Shown piece by piece: positions 35,843 to 45,633 of a DNA stretch of 51,423 nucleotides. The position numbers and the translations under genes were made by a program. Numbering within the stretch: position 1 is the stretch's first letter; each line of letters opens with the position of its first letter. The DNA comes from Cytophagales bacterium. GTDB taxonomy: Bacteria > Bacteroidota > Bacteroidia > Cytophagales > Spirosomataceae. The notes under the pieces are model-generated. The model was not told the origin of the DNA. It saw nothing but the letters and a program-made list of their open reading frames with translations, and made no database searches. The stretch spans positions 1 through 51,423 of the forward strand of contig JAAFKE010000025.1 in the NCBI GenBank assembly GCA_013298215.1. Direction: 5' to 3'.

Positions 35843-35931
35843 TTTGTGTGAATTAAGTGTTTTTACAATTTTTAATACAAAACCTGTCGATGAGTTTACT
35901 GGCACTTACCGAGCTGGCAAACTCATCGACC

Positions 35932-36723
35932 TTAAACTATTCCGATCGATTTTAGGTAAAAATAAAGTGGCATAGCTGCAAAACCCACTGGAATGGCGAT
36001 GCCGAAGCCCCAAAAACCTATAAATTTAATGAAAGGGGTGTATTTTTTGTGGTTGATTCCCAGGGTCTGAAACGCACTCTCGAACCCGTGGATGAGGTGA
36101 AACGAGACCGCCGCCATTGATATGAGGTAAAAAATAACCAGAAACGGGTTTGTGAAGCCCTCTTTTACTTCTTGGTAGAGGTCTTTGATAACAACGGTGC
36201 GGGTCTGCGCAATTTCGTTGAAAGTCTCTACTTTTTTAACTTCCTGCGTGTAGCCAACTGGCATTTTCTCCATCTGAATTTGTCCCGTCAGTAGCTGCTC
36301 GGTGTATTTGGTGTAGGGCAGGTGGCCAAACTTGTATTCGTACCAAAAGTCTCCCATGTGAACCGCAAAATATACCAACAGAACGGTTCCCAAAACGGCC
36401 ATATTTCGGCTCGCCCAGGTGGCAGATTTGTTCTCGTAAACGTAGCGGGTGCTGCGTGCTTTTCGGTTTTGGTAGGTTAGGTAAAGCCCCCAAAATGCGT
36501 GAAACAAAATGAGCGCATACAGGCCGTAAGATATAATTTTGATGAGTGGAAACGTGGTCATAAAAACGGCGTACACGTTGAAAGCATACCCTCCGTCGTC
36601 TTTAAAAACCTGCAAATTTCCAGAGAGGTGCACAATAAGAAAAGTACACAAAAAGATGCCCGTCAGGGACATTAATAGTTTTTTACCGATCGAACTCGTG
36701 AGCGTGTGTGTAATCCAAGACAT
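35932..36723 (-). CDS. sdhC: Succinate dehydrogenase cytochrome b subunit
   Basis: A 263-residue membrane anchor with five predicted helices. It belongs to the single-subunit cytochrome b558 type used with SdhA/SdhB in Bacteroidota. Heme-ligand histidines are expected in the helices carrying FLIVHLSGNLQVF, LILFHAFWGLYL, FAVHMGDFWYEYKFGH and VSFHLIHGFESAFQTLG. It is the first gene of the operon and follows a good predicted promoter. Confidence 0.94.
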   Translation of the reverse strand: MSWITHTLTSSIGKKLLMSLTGIFLCTFLIVHLSGNLQVFKDDGGYAFNVYAVFMTTFPLIKIISYGLYALILFHAFWGLYLTYQNRKARSTRYVYENKSATWASRNMAVLGTVLLVYFAVHMGDFWYEYKFGHLPYTKYTEQLLTGQIQMEKMPVGYTQEVKKVETFNEIAQTRTVVIKDLYQEVKEGFTNPFLVIFYLISMAAVSFHLIHGFESAFQTLGINHKKYTPFIKFIGFWGFGIAIPVGFAAMPLYFYLKSIGIV

Positions 36724-36767
36724 AGAAACGACTTATTAAATGAAACTTTGTGCCCATTTTTGGCGTA

Positions 36768-36798
36768 CAAATGTACTCTACAAACCTTTTACAATCAA
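36768..36798 (-). promoter_or_regulatory. Predicted sdhCAB promoter
   Basis: On the minus strand, TTG (36798-36796) and TACATTTG (36775-36768) are separated by 20 bp, which fits the Bacteroidota consensus. The transcript should start near 36761, about 38 nt before the sdhC ATG. Confidence 0.6.
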
Positions 36799-36916
36799 TG
36801 TTGAACCCGTTTTTTTTAGGAATTAAGACTCAATCTGGCACCTCACTTTTTTTTAACAGATTGTACACAAAATTGTTTTGAATGCGCGGGTTATTGTACC
36901 GATTTTTTAACGGTAA

Positions 36917-39871
36917 TTAATCGTCCAGCAAGGTTAAAATATCGGCCTTGGTGAGCGATTTCACGAATCCTTCTTCGGTGGCAATGAGGTCGTTGAACAG
37001 TTTTCGCTTGGTTTGTTGGAGCGCCATTATTTTCTCTTCGACCGTGTTTTTGGTGATGAACTTGTAGGCAAAAACGGTTTTTTGTTGCCCGATTCGGTGC
37101 GCCCGGTCAATGGCCTGCGCTTCGGTGGCGGGGTTCCACCAGGGGTCAAGCACAAAAACGTATTCGGCCGCAGTGAGGTTCAGGCCCACGCCGCCCGCTT
37201 TGAGGGAGATCAGAAACACCTGCACGCCGGCATCGTTCTGAAACTGCTCTACTGCCTGCTGGCGGTTGGTGGTGGAGCCATCTAAGTACGCGTAACGAAT
37301 GCTTTGCTGGTCTAAAACCTGCCTTACAATGGTTAGATGTTTTACGAACTGACTGAAAATGAGTACTTTGCTGTTTTCCGAAAGTACGGTTTCTAACTTG
37401 GCCAACACCTCGTCCAACTTGCCAGAGTCTGCCTCGTAGTCGGTTTCGACCATCAGTGGGTGGTTGGCCAGTTGCCGTAGTTTGGTTAAACCCTGCAAAA
37501 TAACCATCTGCGACTTGCCGATTCCGTCGGTTTCGATGCGCTCCAAAATCAAATTTCTGAAGTACGATTTCGTTTCTTCGTAGCGTTCGTTTTGGGCCTC
37601 GGTCATTTCGCAGTAGTGAACGCTCTCTACTTTGGGGGGCAAATCTACGGCCACCTGCGACTTGTGGCGGCGCAACAAAAACGGTTTGATGATGCTATTT
37701 AATTTGTGCAGTTGCCGCTGGTCGGACTGTTTTTCGATGGGTTGCTGAAAATTTGCCCTAAAAAACGACTGGCTACCGAGCAGACCAGGGTTTACAAAAC
37801 TCATCTGAGTCCACAAGTCCATGGTGGTATTTTCCAGGGGAGTTCCCGTAAGAATGAGTCGGTGGCGGGCATTGAACGCCATAACGGCCTTGGTTATGCC
37901 CGAGTTGGGGTTTTTGATGGCCTGCGACTCGTCGAGGATCACGTAGTTGAAACGGTAATTTTCGAGTTCTTCGATGTCGAGCCGGACAATGCCGTAGGAG
38001 GTCAGTACAACGTCGTAGCCACTAAATTGGGCGGGGTTTTTGTGGCGGTGCGTGCCAGTGTAGCACACCACTTTGAGGTCGGGCGTAAATTTGCGTGCCT
38101 CCGACTCCCAATTATAAAGCAACGAGGTGGGCATTACCACCATCGACGGTTCGCGGACTCCCGCCTCTTTTTGGGCTTGCAGCAAAGCCAAAGTTTGGAG
38201 GGTTTTGCCCAGTCCCATGTCGTCGGCGAGGCATCCGCCAAATCGGTATTTGTTTAAAAAACAGAGCCAATCGTAGCCTGATTTTTGGTACGGACGCAGG
38301 CTTCCGCGCAGACCGCTGGGAACGGCGGTGGCCTCGATCTCCGAAAAACTACTCAGGTTTTGCAACTTTCGGCTCATGGTGGTGGTGGCCAACTGCCCCG
38401 CCGCCAGCTCCAAAACCAGTGCCACGTGGTGTTTCTTCAAAATAACGTGGTTGGTGGTTGCATCCAGCTCCGAAAAACAAAAAAGCTCGGCGTATTTGCT
38501 AAACCACACCTCTGGAATGACGGCGATCTCACCGTTTGGTAGGGCAAATTCCCTTTTTTTGGCCAAAATCAAATTGCGCAGCGTGATAAACGGAATCTCA
38601 AACGCTCCAAAAAGTACCTTGGCGCGTAGATCGAACCAGTCGCGGCCTTCTTCAACGGACACGTCGATGGACGAATACCCCAAAAAATAATGTTTGCCGC
38701 TGGTTGTGTTTTGGCGGAGCACAAAGTTGGCTGCCTCCAATGCCGCCCCGTGCGCGTGCACCCACGCGAAGGCATCGGCTTTGAGCAGGGTTATCCGTCC
38801 TTGTTTTATTTGCAGGCCGTGCTGTTTCAGAAATGCGAGCTGCTTTTTTTCTAACGCAACATCGCGCCTAATTTTATGAAAAATGTACTCACTGCCGTTT
38901 TTTTGGATGTGTACGTTGGCTTTAGCCGCAAAGCTATCGAACCTAAAATTGAACTCGCCGTACTGAAAAGACAGGTCGAAAATGATTTTTTTTTCGGCTT
39001 TGACGTCGCAGTGGGGTTCGGGTGGTGGGCTGTTTCCGTCGGTCAAAAACGCGGGTACAATTTGGTCGTTTATAGCTTCGGTGAGCGTCAATACAGCCGT
39101 TGGGACGGCGGTCTGGTATTTTATTTCGAAGCCCCTGGCAAAAACATCGTAGGTGGCCACCAGCGGAGCCACGAACTTGTGGTAGTATTGGTCTTCTAAG
39201 TTTTTGGGTATGACAATAAATTTTTTGTTCAAAAACGGCCTTATTTTTTTGCCGTCCACGCTGCGCTCAAAATTAAAAAGTTGGTTGTCCACCATGAGCC
39301 AAGCGGGCTGGTCGCAAATCAGAAAGGCGTTTTTGTACTGAAACGCCAAGCTTTTGCCCTGGTATTTTATGATCGGGAAGTAGTGCGTGTCGGTTTCGTT
39401 GCGCACAAAATGAAAAAACACCCGTGCCCGCTCGGTTGGCAGTTCGATGCGCCGCCGGGTTGGGTCGCCGTCTTTGCTCATCACAAACACCGCTTTGCCA
39501 GCCAGCCGCTCCAAAATTTGCGCCCGCACGCCTTCTACGAACGCACCGATGGCCTCTTGGAGTAGTTTTTCGGGTTTTTGTGGGTGATAAACCCGCGAAA
39601 AAAAATCGATTGTGGGGAGTTTCTTTGGGTTAAATTTTTTGAGGATCGCATCCTGATGAATCGACTCCATGAGCTGCACCAATTCAAAGTCGATGGGAGC
39701 GAGGCCGCCCGCAAACTCGCCAACGTTTTTGGACGAAACGGTTTGAAACTGGTACGTGAGTTCGCCTTTGTTGTTGATTTGCACGACGAAAGGTTCAAAC
39801 AAAAAACCAAAATATTCGTGCTGGAGCAGTGAGTATATAATTTGAAAAGGGGCGCTGGTGGAGACTTTCAT
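36917..39871 (-). CDS. SNF2-family DNA/RNA helicase-like ATPase
   Basis: A 984-residue Swi2/Snf2-type ATPase. The N-terminal ~500 residues are a poorly characterised extension without visible zinc-binding motifs. The motor follows: Walker A DDMGLGKTLQT near residue 550, the DExx box as DESQAIKN, and LTGTPLEN. The second lobe has VFLISLKAGGVGLNLTAAEY and DRAHRIGQQKTVFAYKFI. Bacterial homologues such as RapA-like proteins remodel nucleic-acid complexes, but this branch has no defined target. It is transcribed on its own, divergent from queE. Confidence 0.92.
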   Translation of the reverse strand: MKVSTSAPFQIIYSLLQHEYFGFLFEPFVVQINNKGELTYQFQTVSSKNVGEFAGGLAPIDFELVQLMESIHQDAILKKFNPKKLPTIDFFSRVYHPQKPEKLLQEAIGAFVEGVRAQILERLAGKAVFVMSKDGDPTRRRIELPTERARVFFHFVRNETDTHYFPIIKYQGKSLAFQYKNAFLICDQPAWLMVDNQLFNFERSVDGKKIRPFLNKKFIVIPKNLEDQYYHKFVAPLVATYDVFARGFEIKYQTAVPTAVLTLTEAINDQIVPAFLTDGNSPPPEPHCDVKAEKKIIFDLSFQYGEFNFRFDSFAAKANVHIQKNGSEYIFHKIRRDVALEKKQLAFLKQHGLQIKQGRITLLKADAFAWVHAHGAALEAANFVLRQNTTSGKHYFLGYSSIDVSVEEGRDWFDLRAKVLFGAFEIPFITLRNLILAKKREFALPNGEIAVIPEVWFSKYAELFCFSELDATTNHVILKKHHVALVLELAAGQLATTTMSRKLQNLSSFSEIEATAVPSGLRGSLRPYQKSGYDWLCFLNKYRFGGCLADDMGLGKTLQTLALLQAQKEAGVREPSMVVMPTSLLYNWESEARKFTPDLKVVCYTGTHRHKNPAQFSGYDVVLTSYGIVRLDIEELENYRFNYVILDESQAIKNPNSGITKAVMAFNARHRLILTGTPLENTTMDLWTQMSFVNPGLLGSQSFFRANFQQPIEKQSDQRQLHKLNSIIKPFLLRRHKSQVAVDLPPKVESVHYCEMTEAQNERYEETKSYFRNLILERIETDGIGKSQMVILQGLTKLRQLANHPLMVETDYEADSGKLDEVLAKLETVLSENSKVLIFSQFVKHLTIVRQVLDQQSIRYAYLDGSTTNRQQAVEQFQNDAGVQVFLISLKAGGVGLNLTAAEYVFVLDPWWNPATEAQAIDRAHRIGQQKTVFAYKFITKNTVEEKIMALQQTKRKLFNDLIATEEGFVKSLTKADILTLLDD

Positions 39872-40025
39872 GAAAAAACGGCACTTATTAAAATCTGACG
39901 GTGTTAGAAAATGGTGCAGATGTTTACAAATATAGGCAATGCTCGTTCAACAGCAAGCAACTGGGCGAGGCGAATTGGGCGTTTTTGGCTTACTTTTGCA
40001 AGTAATATTTACATGATTTGAACCA

Positions 40026-40640
40026 ATGATTGAAACAACCGAAAAAAAACTGCCCGTCATGGAGGCTTTTTATACGCTGCAAGGTGAGGGCGCACACTCG
40101 GGTCGGGCGGCCTATTTTGTGAGGCTGGGGGGCTGCGACGTGGGTTGCCATTGGTGCGACGTAAAAGAGTCGTGGAACGCGGCAGTGCATCCGCAATATT
40201 TTGTGGCCGACATTGTGGCGCAGGCCAGCGCGCACCCCGCGCGGCTGGCGGTGGTTACGGGCGGCGAGCCGCTCATGCACCAGCTCGGTGGCCTCACCGA
40301 TGCCCTGCACGCGGAGGGTTTTCAGACCAATATCGAGACATCGGGCGTGCACCCGTTGTCGGGGCGTTGGGACTGGATATGTTTCTCGCCCAAAAAATTT
40401 AAAGACCCGCATCCCTCCATTTATGCGCACGCCAACGAGCTAAAAGTGATCGTTTATCACAAATCAGATTTTGATTTTGCCGAACAACACGCCGCCAAAG
40501 TGGGAGCAGCGTGCCAACTTTTTTTACAACCTGAGTGGTCTAAGGTGCAAGAAATGACCGAATTAATCGTTGAATACGTAAAAAAACACCCCAAATGGCG
40601 CGTTTCTCTGCAAACCCACAAGTACATGGACATTCCCTGA
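40026..40640 (+). CDS. queE: 7-carboxy-7-deazaguanine synthase
   Basis: A 204-residue radical SAM enzyme that contracts carboxy-tetrahydropterin to the deazaguanine ring, a step of queuosine (preQ0) synthesis. The SAM-cluster cysteines are Cys37, Cys41 and Cys44 (GGCDVGCHWCDVKESW), a C-x3-C-x2-C pattern. Also present are FYTLQGEG, VVTGGEPLMH and NIETSG. Other queuosine genes are not in the window. Its 3' end overlaps the next gene by 46 bp in another frame. Confidence 0.93.
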   Translation: MIETTEKKLPVMEAFYTLQGEGAHSGRAAYFVRLGGCDVGCHWCDVKESWNAAVHPQYFVADIVAQASAHPARLAVVTGGEPLMHQLGGLTDALHAEGFQTNIETSGVHPLSGRWDWICFSPKKFKDPHPSIYAHANELKVIVYHKSDFDFAEQHAAKVGAACQLFLQPEWSKVQEMTELIVEYVKKHPKWRVSLQTHKYMDIP

Positions 40641-42592
40641 GGGTTTTGGTTTGGCTGGTTGCTTTTTGCTGGGCCGCACCAACGGGGCAACTCGCTTTTG
40701 GCCAGCAGCGCGTAGAAACTGAGGGTAGTTCGCCCAAAATTAGTGCGTTGTTTAGGCAGGCGCAGCTATTTTTGCAGGTGGGAAAACGCCAAGAGAGTCT
40801 CGAAACGCTCCAAAAAGTACTGGTGCTCGACCCCAAATCGGCGGAGGCTTGCATCAAAATGGGGCTGGTCTACGAACTGAACGGCCAAAAAGACGAGGCC
40901 GTGCGGCAATACGAGCGCAGCATCGAGCTGCAACCCGACGCGCCGCAGACACTGCCGTCGTACCACAAAACGGGCGATTACTACTTCAAATTAGGGCAGT
41001 ACGAAAAGGCACTGCCTTACTTTGAGAAAACGGTGGCCAAAACCTCGTTCGCTACCTCGATTCATAAACGGGCAAAAGCCCAGATTCTAAACTGTCGCTT
41101 TGCGCTCGAGTCGGTCAAAAATCCGCTGATATTCAATAGTTTACCTTTGCAAAAACCCTTCAACGAGTTTGCGTCGCAGGCATTTCCAGTGCTGACGGCC
41201 GACAACGAGACAATTTTTTTTACCCAAAATTCGGGCAACGAAAACATTTTTTATAGTACCCGCGCCGACACCGTTTGGCGGCAGCCCGCCTCTATTTCGG
41301 ACACCATCAATACGCCCCAAAACGAGGGGACGTGCAGTATTTCGGCCGACGGACGCACCTTGGTATTTGCCGCTTGCAGCCGCCCTGACTCGCGCGGGGG
41401 CTGCGACTTGTATATTGTGGGCAAAACTGGGAGCACTTGGGGGGTGCCGCAAAACATGGGCGATGCCGTTAATTCATATGATTGGGATTCTCAACCAGCG
41501 CTCTCTGCCGACGGGCGGACGCTTTATTTTAGCTCCGAGCGGACTGGTGGCCTGGGCAAAGCCGACATTTGGGTGAGCAAAATGTTGCTAAACGGCCAGT
41601 GGGGGAAACCGACAAATTTGGGTAAAACCGTCAATACTGCGGGCGAGGACAAATCGCCGTTTATTCATGCCAACGGCCAGACGCTGTTTTTTGCCACCGA
41701 CGGTTTGGTGGGCATGGGCGGTTTAGACTTGTTTTATACCGAAAACCTGTCGGACACAGCCTGGAGCAAGCCCGTTAATTTGGGCTACCCCATCAACACC
41801 CAAGAAGACCAGGTGAGCCTTTTTATCAGTGCCGATTGCCAAAAAGGATACTACGCCCTCGACCAGCACAACAACCCGCAACTGCGGCAAGAAGCGTTTT
41901 TGGACAAAAAAAGCCCAATGAAAGTGCTGTTGTGTTCGTTCGATTTGCCCGACGAAATTAAGGCCAAATGCCACCAGACCAATTACCTCAAAGGCACGGT
42001 GTATGACGCAAAAACGAACCAAAAAATTGGCGCAGACATTGAGCTAATTGACCTAAAAACCAACCAAACCAAGGCGCTGATGAGCGCCGATGCCCAAACG
42101 GGGGCCTACCTGACGGTGCTCAACAACGGTGCTAAGTACGCGCTGTACGTCAATAAGCCTGGTTATTTTTTCAAGAGTTTGTCGTTCGATTATTCCCAAA
42201 AAAACAACACCAATGGAGTTTTGCTTGACATTGCGCTCACGCCGTTGCAAAAAAATAGCCGCGATGTTTTGAGTAATCTGTTCTTCGATTCGGGTCAGTT
42301 TTCGATCAACGAAGACTCTAAAACCGAGTTGGAGAAACTGGCTAAGTTCTTGAAAACCAACGCGCTGCTGCGGGTAGAAATATCGGGACACACCGACGAT
42401 GTGGGCAACGAACGGGAAAACCTAGCGCTGTCGCAGAAGCGTGCCAAGACGGTTGTGGCGTACCTGTTGCAGCTTGGCATAGACCCCGCCCGAATGGTGG
42501 CATCGGGCTACGGCAAAACCAGGCCGCTGGTCGTGAATGCAACGGAGGAAAGCCGCCGACAGAACCGAAGGATTGAGTGGCGTATTTTGTGA
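40595..42592 (+). CDS. PorE-like protein: TPR, PD40 propeller, CarboxypepD_reg and OmpA domains
   Basis: A 665-residue exported protein. After a signal-like segment (VLVWLVAFCWAAPTGQLAFG) come two or three TPR repeats (about 50-150: LFLQVGKRQESLETLQKVLV, EAVRQYERSIELQP). A PD40/WD40-like propeller follows (about 190-440), with repeated SADGRTL-(V/Y)-F, DSQPALSADGRTLYFSS and HANGQTLFFATDG. Then a CarboxypepD_reg-like domain (GTVYDAKTNQKIGADIELID) and an OmpA C-terminal domain (EISGHTDDVGNERENLALSQ) complete it. This order matches PorE of the type IX secretion system, so it may anchor that machine to peptidoglycan; similar proteins with other roles exist. ATG 40595 lies inside queE; a TTG after the queE stop is an alternative start. 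Confidence 0.82.
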   Translation: MARFSANPQVHGHSLRVLVWLVAFCWAAPTGQLAFGQQRVETEGSSPKISALFRQAQLFLQVGKRQESLETLQKVLVLDPKSAEACIKMGLVYELNGQKDEAVRQYERSIELQPDAPQTLPSYHKTGDYYFKLGQYEKALPYFEKTVAKTSFATSIHKRAKAQILNCRFALESVKNPLIFNSLPLQKPFNEFASQAFPVLTADNETIFFTQNSGNENIFYSTRADTVWRQPASISDTINTPQNEGTCSISADGRTLVFAACSRPDSRGGCDLYIVGKTGSTWGVPQNMGDAVNSYDWDSQPALSADGRTLYFSSERTGGLGKADIWVSKMLLNGQWGKPTNLGKTVNTAGEDKSPFIHANGQTLFFATDGLVGMGGLDLFYTENLSDTAWSKPVNLGYPINTQEDQVSLFISADCQKGYYALDQHNNPQLRQEAFLDKKSPMKVLLCSFDLPDEIKAKCHQTNYLKGTVYDAKTNQKIGADIELIDLKTNQTKALMSADAQTGAYLTVLNNGAKYALYVNKPGYFFKSLSFDYSQKNNTNGVLLDIALTPLQKNSRDVLSNLFFDSGQFSINEDSKTELEKLAKFLKTNALLRVEISGHTDDVGNERENLALSQKRAKTVVAYLLQLGIDPARMVASGYGKTRPLVVNATEESRRQNRRIEWRIL

Positions 42593-42606
42593 CCACAGAC
42601 CGACGG

Positions 42607-44133
42607 CTACTCCTCGTATGCCCAGTCTATTCGGTGTTTCATGTCGCGAATCACTAAGCCTTGGTCTTTGAAACACCGCCGCACTTCGTCCACTTTGTCG
42701 TATTGTTGGGCGGCCTTAAACTGCCGATACTGCGCCAACATACCCTCCACGACGGCCATACCCTGGGTGGGTTCTTCGCGCAGGCCGAGTACATTTTCGA
42801 TCACGCCCACGAACACCTCTTTGAGTTTTCCAAAACTATCTGCACCCAGTGCGGCGGGAGGCAGTTGGTTCATATAAATCATGTTCACGTATTTCAACAA
42901 ATTAAAGAGGTTGGCAATGGCCACCGCCGTGTTGAGGTCGTCGTTGAGGGCATCATAAATACCTTGGACTGATTTTTCGATGTCCGCTTTTTTCTTTTCA
43001 TCGGCCACCACGCCAGGCGTAGATACACTCAAAACGGCGCCGCCAGTGTTTTCTTCCGACGGAATATACTGCATTGAATTGGCCGCGCGCAGGCCGTTGA
43101 TGAGTCGTTTGTAGCCTTTTTGGGCGGCGCGGAGCGCATCGTTCGAGAAGTCTAAGGTGGAACGGTACTGGCTTTGAAGCATAAAAAACCGCGTTGTCAT
43201 GGGGCTGTATGGCTGCTCCAAAAGTGGGTGGCTACCAGCAAAAAGCTCGTGGGGCAGAAACGAGTTGCCGAGCGATTTTGACATCTTTTGGCCGTTCACT
43301 GTCAGCATATTGGCGTGCATCCAGTAGCGAGCGGGCGAGGCCCCGTTTATGCCCGTTCCCTGGGCAATTTCGCACTCGTGGTGCGGAAACTTCAAGTCCA
43401 TCCCACCGCCATGAATATCGAACTGCGTTCCTAAATACTTGGTACTCATGCAGGTACACTCCAAGTGCCAGCCCGGAAACCCCCGTCCCCAGGGCGAGTT
43501 CCACTGCATAATGTGTTCGGGGGCGGCCTTTTTCCAAAGGGCAAAATCGAGCGGGTTGCGTTTTTCGGCCTGCCCGTCGAGGTTGCGGGTTTCGTTCAAT
43601 AAGTCGTCTAAAATACGCCCCGAAAGTTTACCGTAATTGCCACCCTGTTGGTTGTAGGCTTCGATATTAAAATACACCGACCCGTTCGATTCGTAGGCCA
43701 GTCCTTTGCCGATGAGTGTTTGGGCAGCCTCGATCTGTTCGATCAAATGTCCCGTGGCGGTGGGTTCGATGTTGGGAGGGATGGCATTGAACTGCAACAT
43801 CACGTCGTGAAAATCGTTGGTGTAGCGTTGCACAATTTCCATGGGTTCTACTTTTTCGAGTTTTGCCATGCGGTCAATCTTACTCTCTCCCTCGTCGCCG
43901 TCGCCTACCAGGTGGCCCACGTCCGTAATATTCCGAACGTACCGAACCTTGTAGCCAATGTGGGTTAGGTAGCGGTAGAGCGTGTCGAAAGCCAAAAAGG
44001 TGCGCACATTTCCGAGGTGAACATTGTTATAAACGGTCGGTCCGCAGACGTACAAGCCCACAAAAGGCGGTGAAAGGGGCTCAAACAAATCCTTTTGGCG
44101 GGTGAGCGTGTTGTATATTTTGAGTGGTTGCAT
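42607..44133 (-). CDS. cysS: Cysteinyl-tRNA synthetase
   Basis: A 508-residue class I aminoacyl-tRNA synthetase. The active-site start VCGPTVYNNVHLGNVRTF supplies the zinc-binding Cys and the HIGH-like HLGN motif. Further zinc ligands lie in HLECTCMSTKYLG and GGGMDLKFPHHECEIAQ, and the second signature is KMSKSLGN near residue 270. A helical anticodon-binding domain and C-terminal tail follow. Length is slightly above the bacterial average. It converges on the PorE-like gene with a 14-bp gap. Confidence 0.97.
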   Translation of the reverse strand: MQPLKIYNTLTRQKDLFEPLSPPFVGLYVCGPTVYNNVHLGNVRTFLAFDTLYRYLTHIGYKVRYVRNITDVGHLVGDGDEGESKIDRMAKLEKVEPMEIVQRYTNDFHDVMLQFNAIPPNIEPTATGHLIEQIEAAQTLIGKGLAYESNGSVYFNIEAYNQQGGNYGKLSGRILDDLLNETRNLDGQAEKRNPLDFALWKKAAPEHIMQWNSPWGRGFPGWHLECTCMSTKYLGTQFDIHGGGMDLKFPHHECEIAQGTGINGASPARYWMHANMLTVNGQKMSKSLGNSFLPHELFAGSHPLLEQPYSPMTTRFFMLQSQYRSTLDFSNDALRAAQKGYKRLINGLRAANSMQYIPSEENTGGAVLSVSTPGVVADEKKKADIEKSVQGIYDALNDDLNTAVAIANLFNLLKYVNMIYMNQLPPAALGADSFGKLKEVFVGVIENVLGLREEPTQGMAVVEGMLAQYRQFKAAQQYDKVDEVRRCFKDQGLVIRDMKHRIDWAYEE

Positions 44134-44167
44134 GGAGGGGTCTCAAATGGTTCTAATCGTCGTCTTT

Positions 44168-45139
44168 TTAGAAAGCCACGGCTTTTAGGCGCAGGCCTGC
44201 GTCTTCGGGCAGGCCGAATAGCAAGTTCATGTTTTGAACGGCCTGCCCCGACGCGCCCTTGACGAGATTGTCGATAATGCTCGTAACGAGCAGCTGGTCG
44301 TTGTGTTTTTGGAGTGAAATAAAACACTTATTGGTATTCACAACTTGTTTTAAGTCGAGGGGTTGGCCACTAAGATGCGTAAAAGGGTGCGGCGCGTAGA
44401 AATGCTGAAACAGTGCCTCGGACTCGGCCAGCGTGCCATCATATTTGGTATAAAGGTTGGCCATGATGCCCCGCGTGTAGTCGCCACGGTAGGGAATAAA
44501 CTGGATGGCGTGCTCGAAATTGGGCTGCAATTTGCCAACGCTCATCTTTATTTCGGTGAGGTGCTGGTGGGCGAAGGCTTTATAAATCGACACGTTGTTG
44601 TTGCGCCACGAAAAATGCGTGGTGGCACCCAACGCCTGCCCCGCACCCGTGCTGCCCGTCATGGCGCTCACGTGCACCTCTTCTTGCAACAAACCCGCGC
44701 TGGCCAGCGGGAGCAACGCCAGTTCAATGCTGGTAGCAAAGCAACCTGGGTTGGCAATTCGGTTTGCCGTTTTTATTTTTTCGCGTTGCAATTCGGGCAA
44801 ACCATACACAAATCCGTCGGTCTCGTCCCTAAAATCGGTGCTGAGGTCAATGATTTTGGTGGAGGGCGCGAGGGTGTTTTCGGCCAAAAACTTGCGCGAT
44901 TCGCCGTGGCCCGAGCACAAAAACAGCGCATCGACGGGGCCCACGTGGGAGCTAAAAACGAGGTCGCTTTCGCCCAGCAAGTCGGTATGCACGTGGTGGA
45001 GGGGCTTGCCTGCCTGGCTTTTACTGTTCACAAAGCTGATGTTCACCGCTGGGTGGTTCACCAAAATGCGAAGCAACTCGCCGCCCGTGTAGCCCGCTCC
45101 GCCAATTATACCAACGCTAATTTTTTGGTTGTTCGTCAT
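44168..45139 (-). CDS. argC: N-acetyl-gamma-glutamyl-phosphate reductase
   Basis: A 323-residue enzyme of arginine synthesis that reduces N-acetylglutamyl phosphate (or the succinylated form used by some Bacteroidota) with NADPH. The dinucleotide loop is GIIGGAGYTGGELLRIL, and the catalytic cysteine is in ANPGCFATSIELALLPL. A conserved HHxHxTEI-like part appears as FAHQHLTEIKMSVGKL. The start at ATG 45139 puts the fold close to the N terminus; the open frame continues to 45208. No other arg genes are in the window. Confidence 0.94.
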   Translation of the reverse strand: MTNNQKISVGIIGGAGYTGGELLRILVNHPAVNISFVNSKSQAGKPLHHVHTDLLGESDLVFSSHVGPVDALFLCSGHGESRKFLAENTLAPSTKIIDLSTDFRDETDGFVYGLPELQREKIKTANRIANPGCFATSIELALLPLASAGLLQEEVHVSAMTGSTGAGQALGATTHFSWRNNNVSIYKAFAHQHLTEIKMSVGKLQPNFEHAIQFIPYRGDYTRGIMANLYTKYDGTLAESEALFQHFYAPHPFTHLSGQPLDLKQVVNTNKCFISLQKHNDQLLVTSIIDNLVKGASGQAVQNMNLLFGLPEDAGLRLKAVAF

Positions 45140-45200
45140 CAAATTATTCGCATGAAGCAAGTGGTTGTAATAAACGCTTTTCGGCCTTGCCAAACCATCG

Positions 45201-45353
45201 TTATGCACAGGGCTTTACTTGCGATTCTAATTTTTTCATCTTGAAGTATTGTATAATTTCAGTTTTCGTCATTTTAGCCAGTCTATCACTCAGCTTTTCT
45301 CTTTGCTGACGCATAAACTTGACTGCGTCAAATTGTTTCTCAGTCGTCTTCAT
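45201..45353 (-). CDS. Small antitoxin-like protein next to a PIN-domain remnant
   Basis: A 50-residue charged protein with an ATG at 45353 and TAA at 45201-45203. It opens with KTTEKQFDAVKFMRQQREKL and contains LAKMTKTEIIQYFK. As far as I recall, small proteins starting FDAVK-MMR/FMRQ-R accompany PIN-domain toxins in Bacteroidota and cyanobacteria. It overlaps the PIN frame by 14 bp, which suggests coupling. The gene is AT-rich, unlike argC and lepB on either side. Antitoxin function is inferred from position and pattern. Confidence 0.6.
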   Translation of the reverse strand: MKTTEKQFDAVKFMRQQREKLSDRLAKMTKTEIIQYFKMKKLESQVKPCA

Positions 45354-45627
45354 ATTTTACAAAATCTCTTGGTGAACGTATTTCTAACAGTTTGTAGCCA
45401 TTTTTAATATTAATTGCATTGTATCCTCTTATTCGTTCTACGTTTACAATGTGTTTAAAATTCCAACTAATCAAATAGTCAGCTCTGTTAATAGTTGCTA
45501 AGGCAATATGCAAACAGTCTGCATAACTGGTTTGTCCAACCACTTTTTCAGTAATATATTCTGTCGCCAAATCTAATACATATTGTTTAGGTTGTTTTTT
45601 GCGGTAGTTTACACACAACAAGCCCAC
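45340..45627 (-). pseudogene. PIN-domain (VapC-like) toxin, N-terminally truncated
   Basis: The 95-codon frame (GTG start) encodes the C-terminal part of a PIN ribonuclease of the family with DCLHIALATINRADYLISWN followed by FKHIVNVERIRGYNAINI. PIN proteins need an N-terminal Asp in a hydrophobic DTSV-like motif. Here about 80-90 residues that should carry it are missing, and the region directly upstream is the lepB 3' end (lepB stop at 45634). The Asp of ADCLHIA remains. A toxin lacking the first Asp should be inactive. Codon use and base composition are AT-rich. Confidence 0.7.
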
Positions 45628-45633
45628 AAAACC

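Noticed and set aside
44363-45244. Long open frame (293 codons) opposite argC
   Set aside because: Complement of a gene with clear ArgC motifs. His/Arg/Val-rich composition is typical of antisense frames in GC-rich genes.
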